Positions 33,577-39,583 of a DNA stretch of 39,583 nt are shown here, one piece after another. The position numbers and the translations under genes are program-made. Each line of letters begins with the position of its first letter. The stretch's first letter is position 1. The stretch is from the NCBI RefSeq assembly GCF_000829675.1, contig NZ_BBRX01000040.1:1-39583 (forward strand), written 5' to 3'. The DNA is from Acinetobacter rudis (GTDB taxonomy: Bacteria > Pseudomonadota > Gammaproteobacteria > Pseudomonadales > Moraxellaceae). The notes beneath the pieces are model-generated. The model did not search any database and was not told the origin of the DNA. It was given only the letters and a program-made list of their open reading frames with translations.

Positions 33577-34338
33577 ATGAACCTATCTTTTCCAAAACAT
33601 TTACTACAAAGAGATGCGTTAATTTTAATTTGCAGCTTTGGTATTTTAAGTTTTTTTATACCCATTGGAGGCCGTATAGACCAGCTACTTATGCAGCCTT
33701 GGATCAATTCAATGGGACAGTTTTATTTAAATGACAACTGGTATTTAAACTACTGGAATCACGATATTTTCAAATACATACTCATCTTCGTTTATTCAAT
33801 TTTTTTATTTTTATGGATTTTTTCCTTTTTTATTCCTAAGTTAAAATCACAGCGTTTTCTTTATGCCTATATGTTTTTAATGAGTGGCATCTCCACCGCA
33901 CTGATTGGATTCATGAAGTCTCAATCAAGTCACGCCTGCCCGATCAATATGTTACAAGACAGCTCTCGCGGACTTATTTGGGACTTCTCTTCAACAAATG
34001 GGCATTGCTTTCCTGGTGGACATGCAAGTACAGGTTTTGCCTTGATGACAGGCTTCTTCGTTTTTAGACTCAGTCGACATAAATATGCATCGATGTTTCT
34101 TATGGTAGGACTCGGCACTGGCTTTATTTTAGGTTGGGGACAAATGATGCGTGGTCAACATTTTCTGAGTCATAACTTATGGAGTGCTTGGATTATTTAT
34201 GCTGCCAACAGCGCAGTTTTTGCTTTACTTGCTTATAAGTTCCCAGAAAAACTTCAACCAATACCACAAAATCATCCTCGTATAAATCTACTGATCAATC
34301 CGCTAGAGAACGTATTGCAACGATCTAAAAACCAATAG
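33577..34338 (+). CDS. PAP2-family membrane phosphatase, probable lipid phosphatase
   Basis: A 253-residue inner-membrane protein with about six helices and the phosphatase motifs facing the periplasm: KSQSSHACP (K114, P122), CFPGGHAS (H149) and MRGQHFLSHNLWSAW (H195, H199). In the common PAP2 pattern the third motif is SR-x5-H-x3-D. Here the Arg and Asp positions appear as Gln189 and His199, with R192 nearby, a variant seen in one proteobacterial subfamily as I recall. Such enzymes remove or transfer phosphate on lipid A, undecaprenyl pyrophosphate or phosphatidylglycerol phosphate. It converges on pmrB and has its own PmrA box, so a role in PmrA-controlled lipid A modification is likely by inference. 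There is no obvious terminator between it and pmrB. Confidence 0.78.
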   Translation: MNLSFPKHLLQRDALILICSFGILSFFIPIGGRIDQLLMQPWINSMGQFYLNDNWYLNYWNHDIFKYILIFVYSIFLFLWIFSFFIPKLKSQRFLYAYMFLMSGISTALIGFMKSQSSHACPINMLQDSSRGLIWDFSSTNGHCFPGGHASTGFALMTGFFVFRLSRHKYASMFLMVGLGTGFILGWGQMMRGQHFLSHNLWSAWIIYAANSAVFALLAYKFPEKLQPIPQNHPRINLLINPLENVLQRSKNQ

Positions 34339-34394
34339 AGTTCTTCATAGGATCAAAAACCAAGACCCAATTGATAAGTTCATTCTTGCTTTGT

Positions 34395-35735
34395 TTAACT
34401 GCTCTGCTCAACGGATTGTGTCGTATTGGTGGGCAAAATCACAACGACAGATAATCCCCCAAGATCATGACTGCGACTAAATTGAATTTCTCCTTCCAGC
34501 TGTTGTATCGCCCTATCAACAATTGATAACCCCAAACCACTGCCTACCTCTAAATGATGATTTACTCGGTAAAATCGTTTTAGAACCTGTTCATATTGTT
34601 CTGGTTCTAAACCTGCCCCACTGTCTTCAATAGTTAATCTTACATACTGTTGATTAGGTCGATCAATCGACACGTTAATCACTCCACCTCTAGGGCTATA
34701 TTTAATGGCGTTATCCAGTAAATTGTAAATAATCGAATGTAATGAATGCTCAATACTATTCATCTCAACAACTTCGTTGGTTAAAAAGCCCATATCAATT
34801 TCTTTTTCAACAGCAAAGTTCATTAACTGTTCAATGCACTGTACCGTGATCTCATTCAAACTGAGCTGACAATAATATTCTCTTAAATTTACGGTCGCAT
34901 CTTGTTTGGCTAAAGCTAACAACTGAGTCACTAAATGTTTAATACGTGCGAGCCCCATACTCAGATTTTTTAAGTTTCGATCTTCTGGTGATTCACTTAA
35001 TAAAATCTTAGTTTGTAAATTTAATGCTGTAATTGGGGTGCGTAACTCATGCGCAGCATCTGCAATAAACTGTTTCTGTTCTTGCTGTGTAAGAGAAATA
35101 CGCTGAAATAATTGATTCATCTCACGAATTGTTGGCGCTAATTCATTGGGATATGAATCTAAATCAATTGGAGAAAGATCTTGTGAGCTGCGCTGTGCCA
35201 ATTCGAACTTAAACTGATCAAGAGGTTTAAAACTATGTCGAATAATCCAAATCAATCCCAAAAGTGCAAAAGGAAAAATTAATACATAAGGAAAAATCAT
35301 GCCCGCAGCTAATTCCATAGCGAGCACTTTACGTACCTTAAGTTGTTGGCTAATCTGGATTTGATAATACTGAGTTGGATAAACATAAACTATCCAATCA
35401 CCATTTTCATTGTGGTGTGAATAAAATCCTTTTTGATCTTTACGTCCAACCAAAAGATGCTGATTGTGTTTTATATCACTTTGATCTTTATAGGCCCATA
35501 TATCTATAAAAAGATCTTCTTCGTGATAGTCTTTATGAGGATCAAAAACGCTTTGTAGTGGTCTCACATTGGTTGCGATCCGCTCACCAACATAAGACAT
35601 TTGAGCATCTAGAATTTCATTAATTTCATGTAATGCAATTCGATAAGCAGCGGTTAATAACACTCCACCCAACAATAAATTAAAAATAGCTAAAAAAAGG
35701 ATTAACCGTTTTTTAAGTGAGTTGTGTTTAATCAT
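34395..35735 (-). CDS. pmrB: Sensor histidine kinase PmrB
   Basis: A 446-residue inner-membrane sensor of the PmrAB two-component system, which senses cationic peptides, metals or low pH. It has TM1 at the N-terminus (LILFLAIFNLLLGGVLLTA), a periplasmic sensor of about 110 residues with YHEEDLFIDIWAYKDQ, TM2 (MIFPYVLIFPFALLGLIW), a HAMP-like linker, the H-box FIADAAHELRTP (H229), the N-box NLLDNAIKYSPRGG, and G-boxes DSGAGL and GSGLGLSIV. It is close to the A. baumannii protein throughout. ATG 35735 fits that protein's N-terminus; ATG 35750 is also open. It starts 32 bp after pmrA. Confidence 0.93.
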   Translation of the reverse strand: MIKHNSLKKRLILFLAIFNLLLGGVLLTAAYRIALHEINEILDAQMSYVGERIATNVRPLQSVFDPHKDYHEEDLFIDIWAYKDQSDIKHNQHLLVGRKDQKGFYSHHNENGDWIVYVYPTQYYQIQISQQLKVRKVLAMELAAGMIFPYVLIFPFALLGLIWIIRHSFKPLDQFKFELAQRSSQDLSPIDLDSYPNELAPTIREMNQLFQRISLTQQEQKQFIADAAHELRTPITALNLQTKILLSESPEDRNLKNLSMGLARIKHLVTQLLALAKQDATVNLREYYCQLSLNEITVQCIEQLMNFAVEKEIDMGFLTNEVVEMNSIEHSLHSIIYNLLDNAIKYSPRGGVINVSIDRPNQQYVRLTIEDSGAGLEPEQYEQVLKRFYRVNHHLEVGSGLGLSIVDRAIQQLEGEIQFSRSHDLGGLSVVVILPTNTTQSVEQSS

Positions 35736-35767
35736 TGCCCGCCCACTCATTTTAAAGAGCGGCTAGG

Positions 35768-36433
35768 TTAACCCAATCGGTACCCCACCCCTCGAATTGT
35801 ACGAATAAAATCTTTACCTAATTTTGAACGTAGATGGTGAATATAAACTTCGATAGTATTACTGTTTATTTCACTTTCTAAGTCATAAAGTTTATCTTCC
35901 AAATCAGCTTTAGAAAATATCTTTTTAGGGTAACTCATCAAAGGAATTAAAATAGCCCATTCTCGCTTAGACAGATCAACCACCAGACCTGCACGAGAAG
36001 CTTGATGTAGTTCTATATCCAGTTCCACTTCACCGCTGCTCAGTCTATTTTGAATATGCTCTTGCTGCAACATACGCCCTGAACGTCGAAACAATGCATT
36101 AATGCGAGCTAATAACTCATCAAACTCATAGGGTTTGGTTAGATAATCATCAGCACCTTGATTTAAACCATCTACACGATTATCTAATTGATCACGTGCT
36201 GAAATAATCAACACTGGTGTATTTGATTTTTGACGAATTTGTTTAAGGACTTGCATACCATCCATCAAAGGCAAACCTAAATCTAATAACACCAAATCAA
36301 AATCTTGCTGTGCTAGACACTTTAAGCCATCTATACCATTGTTGACCCATTGCACCTCAAATTTATGCAATTGCAATAAAGTCACCGTTGACTCAGCGAT
36401 CATAAAGTCATCTTCGATCATCAAAATCTTCAT
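35768..36433 (-). CDS. pmrA: Response regulator PmrA
   Basis: A 221-residue OmpR/PhoB-type regulator. The receiver domain has D8/D9, the phosphorylation site D51 (LLDLGLPLMDGM) and K100 (TKPYEFDELLARI). The winged-helix domain ends with NTIEVYIHHLRSKLGKDFIRTIRGVGYRLG, the recognition-helix region of the family. The start ATG 36433 follows the excellent ribosome site GAGGGGAA; the frame is open 14 codons upstream into eptA but this is not needed. Phosphorylated PmrA activates eptA and, judging from the box found here, probably the PAP2 gene. Confidence 0.95.
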   Translation of the reverse strand: MKILMIEDDFMIAESTVTLLQLHKFEVQWVNNGIDGLKCLAQQDFDLVLLDLGLPLMDGMQVLKQIRQKSNTPVLIISARDQLDNRVDGLNQGADDYLTKPYEFDELLARINALFRRSGRMLQQEHIQNRLSSGEVELDIELHQASRAGLVVDLSKREWAILIPLMSYPKKIFSKADLEDKLYDLESEINSNTIEVYIHHLRSKLGKDFIRTIRGVGYRLG

Positions 36434-36462
36434 AACTGTTCCCCTCTCACACTTTTTAAGTG

Positions 36463-38118
36463 TTAAGCACCACACTGACGTAGCATATTATAATTTTCAT
36501 CTATTGTTTTTGACTTTACATCAAGTAAAGTTAATAAACTTGGAAATAAATAATCATGACTGAATTGTTGATTACGTTCATTCTTCAAGCAATTCACTTG
36601 TTGAGGTGCAGTATCCATCCAAGCTGTTGAAAACCACATCATCATCGGCACTTGAGTTTGTTGAGTTGGTGCTATCGCATACGGTGCGCCGTGTAAGTAC
36701 ATACCTGATTCACCTGTGGATTCCCCATGATCAGATAAATATAAGAACCCTGTACGATAATTACTCTGTTTTTTTAGCAATTCAATGACTTGATTTAATA
36801 CGTGATCTGTATAGACAATCGTATTGTCATAAACATTGATCAATTGCTCTTTACTACACCCTTGAATCTCATTGGTATCACAGCTTGGTTTAAAGTGCTG
36901 ATACTCTTTAGGGGTACGTTTATAATAAGCAGGCCCATGACTACCCATTTGATGTAAAACAATAAGTCGTGGTTGACGATCATCTTTGGGAATTTGAGCA
37001 ATATAAGCAGCTAAAGCATCATTTAAAATACCATCTTTACACTCACCATCTGCACACCATTTTTGCTGAATTTCGGCAGGTATTTGATATTGTTCAACTC
37101 GGGTGCATACACCTTTACAACCTGAGTTATTGCTAATCCAAGTCACTTTATACCCAGCACGTTGGGCAATATCTAATAACCCCTGACGTTGGCTGGCTAA
37201 GTTATCATCATATTGCTTACGCGGCATACCCGAAAACATACACGGTAATGAAACAGCTGTTGCTGTACCACAAGAACTGACTTGATTAAAATTCACTAAA
37301 TTCTGCTGCTTAGAAAGCTCTGGATTGGTATTTTTACCATAACCGTTTAAAGAAAAACTTTCTGCACGAGCAGTTTCACCGACCACCAAGACCATCATTT
37401 TAGGTAAAGCAGTTGCAGGTGCTGTAGAGACCAATTGAGCATCCTCACCATAAACCATTACAGGGAGATTTTTTTTCGGTGCTTTTTTATGAAAATAAGA
37501 ATAAGTCGAAGCAATCGCATTTTGTGGTGAAATCATACCCTTAATTGCACGATTTTCACGAAAAATAGCTGCGTAATCAACATAGAAAACAAATAATAAT
37601 CCACCGATTACAACAAGCGAAGCTAAACTACTCAGCAACTTCTTCAGTAGGATATGCTGTACCTTTTCAGATTTAACTTTGACCCAGCACAGTACAACTA
37701 TAGGGAGAACCACCATTAATCCTGCCCAAATCACAATACGTAATGACATCAGGTCAGTTGCTTCAGCAACATCGGTCTGCATCATATTTTGGACTTGATC
37801 AGGAGAAATCAACACACCAAGAGAGCTAACAAAATAAGCACTAAAACCACCAATTACCAGCAGTAAAATTCCAACAAACTTGATCGTCCATTTCCAGTTT
37901 AAAAGTTGGAATACCAAATTATATAAAGCAATTAACACGCAAGCTGTTGCCATAATAAATACAGCAGCTTTAAGGCCACCATAGGGTGTCAGTTGATATA
38001 TTTTTTCTAAGAAAGCCAGATTAAGAAAGATACCAATCCATACCGCAATAATAAAACTGAGCATACTTACGGACAGTTCTAGGCGACTTAATTTAAGTTT
38101 TTCTATAATTTTTTGCAT
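36463..38118 (-). CDS. eptA: Lipid A phosphoethanolamine transferase PmrC/EptA
   Basis: A 551-residue inner-membrane enzyme that puts phosphoethanolamine on lipid A phosphates, reducing binding of polymyxins and host peptides. There are about five N-terminal helices (to about residue 185) and then a periplasmic alkaline-phosphatase-fold domain. Zinc and catalytic residues are visible: E248 in VVGETARAE, nucleophile T287 in SCGTATAVSLPC (C283-C293 disulfide as in MCR-1), and D463-H464 in YLSDHGES. Further disulfide cysteines occur in SGCKGVC and in CDTNEIQGC. Length and motifs are complete. It is first in the eptA-pmrA-pmrB operon, preceded by a PmrA box. Confidence 0.94.
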   Translation of the reverse strand: MQKIIEKLKLSRLELSVSMLSFIIAVWIGIFLNLAFLEKIYQLTPYGGLKAAVFIMATACVLIALYNLVFQLLNWKWTIKFVGILLLVIGGFSAYFVSSLGVLISPDQVQNMMQTDVAEATDLMSLRIVIWAGLMVVLPIVVLCWVKVKSEKVQHILLKKLLSSLASLVVIGGLLFVFYVDYAAIFRENRAIKGMISPQNAIASTYSYFHKKAPKKNLPVMVYGEDAQLVSTAPATALPKMMVLVVGETARAESFSLNGYGKNTNPELSKQQNLVNFNQVSSCGTATAVSLPCMFSGMPRKQYDDNLASQRQGLLDIAQRAGYKVTWISNNSGCKGVCTRVEQYQIPAEIQQKWCADGECKDGILNDALAAYIAQIPKDDRQPRLIVLHQMGSHGPAYYKRTPKEYQHFKPSCDTNEIQGCSKEQLINVYDNTIVYTDHVLNQVIELLKKQSNYRTGFLYLSDHGESTGESGMYLHGAPYAIAPTQQTQVPMMMWFSTAWMDTAPQQVNCLKNERNQQFSHDYLFPSLLTLLDVKSKTIDENYNMLRQCGA

Positions 38119-38163
38119 TACTTACTGTGACCCAAGATGACCATGCTAATTTAAAAAATAAAC

Positions 38164-38180
38164 CTTAAAAACAACTTAAT
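38164..38180 (-). promoter_or_regulatory. PmrA box upstream of eptA
   Basis: On the minus strand ATTAAG (38180-38175), TTGTT, TTTAAG (38169-38164), 46-62 bp before the eptA ATG. It matches the known PmrA pattern and identifies the operon as autoregulated. Confidence 0.7.
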
Positions 38181-38242
38181 ATTGACTAAAAATTTTATTG
38201 TTACTGAGTAAAAATTGTTTTTATAGACCACTAAAATACGTT

Positions 38243-39538
38243 TTATTCATTACTTGGTTTAAAAACTTGAGACTTTTTCACCCAAACACAAATAGGAATT
38301 AGCAATAAAAGCCCAACAAGTACCACACTAAGTAAATAGTCACTATAACCTAACTGTTCAGCAAACAAACCACTTAGACTATATAAGCCACCACTGACTA
38401 AAGCCATGATGGATACTTGAAAACTAAAGTCAGTTCCAGCATAGTGTTGTCGACTATATTGCATTACCAAAGTCAGCATAACCAGAAGCAACATCGCTGC
38501 AAATAAATCTTCTAAAGCATTGGCCAAATAAACCCACCACGTAGAAATCGCCGCTCCCTGCTCATAACGCTGCGCTAGAAGTACAAATGCAAATAAACTA
38601 ATCAGCTTCAACACCGAAAATAACAGTAAAGCATGTTGTCGAGATAAGTAGCGTAAACAATAACTGGCTAAAGCAGCACCCAACAAAGCTGCTGCTGCAC
38701 CCAACATCGTGACATATATCCCAATTTGACTAAAACTCAATCCCATATCGACCATCAATGGTTTTAATATTGCTCCAGATAGACCATCTGTGACTTTTAT
38801 AGTCACTAAAATGATTAACCAATAACGTAACTCCTGTTGTTCAGTAAAATAGACAAAGTACTGCTTAAGATGCTGTCGCCATGATAATGTTGATAAAGCG
38901 CCTGACTGTATAGATATTTTTTGTTTGACTTGATGTACTGTTTGAGTAGAAACAAGCTTTGTTTTTAAAATGGGTAAGCTGTTCAGTGCAACCAAAACTG
39001 CCAGAAAAATAAATGTACCTTGCCAGTGCAATACATCTATCAACCATAAAATCACACCACCACCAACAATGAATCCTAAACGAGAACCTACAACTTGAAA
39101 TAAATTACCCCAATGTTGCTGTTGGGGTTTGAGTAGATTGACAGCAAGTGCATCGGTGGCAATGTCTTGGGTGGCGCCTAAGATGTTCATCGCAAGTAAA
39201 CTAATAAAAAAAATCAGTAGATAGATCGAATTATTTAAAATATGAATAGGAAAAAAAGATAGAAATAACAGCACCACAATGGTTAATCCCTGTGTTGCTA
39301 AGGCCCACTGACGATAATGTTCAAGGTTCTGATGACCATAACGATCTAGATAAGGTGCCCAGAGTACTTTAAATGCCCAAGGCGCCATCAACAGACCAAA
39401 ACCACCAATATGTGCAAGTGATACCCCTTGTGATCTTAAAATCACAGGTAAAGCATGGGTCATAAAACCTACGGGTAATCCTTGTGCCCAATAAAGGGTA
39501 AATAGCAGTAAATATGTCTGTCTAGCGTGCAGTTGCAT
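38243..39538 (-). CDS. MFS permease, AmpG / RhtX-FptX type
   Basis: An inner-membrane permease of at least 431 residues with twelve helices. The N-terminal YLLLFTLYWAQGLPVGFMTH, ALPVILRSQGVSLAHIG and GLLMAPWAFKVLWAPYLDRYG segments are typical of the AmpG-like branch (muropeptide or acetyl-CoA permeases) and of the siderophore permeases RhtX/FptX. GATQDIATDALAV in helix 4 is shared by both. No siderophore or beta-lactamase gene is near to decide. ATG 39538 is used as the start, but the frame is open to the right edge (HVGTYLAMQ and further) and no ribosome site is seen, so the true start may lie outside the window. It precedes eptA on the same strand; the 124-bp gap with the PmrA box suggests separate transcripts. 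Confidence 0.75.
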   Translation of the reverse strand: MQLHARQTYLLLFTLYWAQGLPVGFMTHALPVILRSQGVSLAHIGGFGLLMAPWAFKVLWAPYLDRYGHQNLEHYRQWALATQGLTIVVLLFLSFFPIHILNNSIYLLIFFISLLAMNILGATQDIATDALAVNLLKPQQQHWGNLFQVVGSRLGFIVGGGVILWLIDVLHWQGTFIFLAVLVALNSLPILKTKLVSTQTVHQVKQKISIQSGALSTLSWRQHLKQYFVYFTEQQELRYWLIILVTIKVTDGLSGAILKPLMVDMGLSFSQIGIYVTMLGAAAALLGAALASYCLRYLSRQHALLLFSVLKLISLFAFVLLAQRYEQGAAISTWWVYLANALEDLFAAMLLLVMLTLVMQYSRQHYAGTDFSFQVSIMALVSGGLYSLSGLFAEQLGYSDYLLSVVLVGLLLLIPICVWVKKSQVFKPSNE

Positions 39539-39583
39539 GGCCAAGTATGTTCCAACATGGACGTTATGATGCTCAATATAACG

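Overview
The window is chromosomal DNA from a gamma-proteobacterium of the genus Acinetobacter, probably not A. baumannii itself. The base composition is A+T-rich. The wax ester synthase, PmrC-PmrA-PmrB, ThrH and FadL-like proteins all closely resemble Acinetobacter proteins as I remember them. Gene order such as map / rpsB-tsf, mreBCD-maf-rng and gatCAB is standard for the group. No rRNA, tRNA, CRISPR array or intact insertion sequence is visible.

Layout. 1-1.1 kb: the start of a class III aminotransferase (cut by the left edge) and a MipA/OmpV-type outer-membrane protein. 1.6-4.0 kb: a tight four-gene operon of a HAD phosphatase, an alpha/beta hydrolase and two half-size SMR-like membrane proteins. 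4.0-6.9 kb: tsf and rpsB diverging from map. 7.2-11.3 kb: two long OmpW-family porins flanking an MFS transporter and a 44-residue membrane protein. 11.4-19.7 kb: housekeeping and lipid genes (sthA, lipA, a carboxymuconolactone-decarboxylase-like protein, a FadL porin, thrH, cysH, and the wax ester/triacylglycerol synthase). 19.8-28.2 kb: a small conserved-looking protein, rng, maf, mreD, mreC and mreB on the minus strand, diverging from gatC-gatA-gatB.

28.3-31.0 kb is an unusually A+T-rich accessory patch. It holds a probable type VI secretion toxin (tandem beta domains plus a GH19 peptidoglycan hydrolase), a co-translated periplasmic candidate immunity protein, and a frameshifted fragment resembling the end of a VgrG spike. 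31.0-33.3 kb carries a tandem pair of DUF1176 periplasmic proteins. 33.5-38.2 kb is a lipid A modification locus: eptA(pmrC)-pmrA-pmrB, convergent with a PAP2 phosphatase. Both eptA and the PAP2 gene are preceded by the same PmrA-box pattern (ATTAAG-N5-TTTAAG), which suggests they form one regulon. The right end is an AmpG/RhtX-like MFS permease whose reading frame stays open to the edge.

How they work together: the envelope dominates. It is represented by cell shape (MreBCD), the outer-membrane channels (MipA, two OmpW, FadL), polymyxin-responsive lipid A decoration, and interbacterial competition. The most promising new points are the PmrA box in front of the PAP2 gene, the orphan T6SS effector/immunity cassette with its decayed VgrG, the unannotated 44-residue partner of the MFS transporter, and a few structured non-coding segments.
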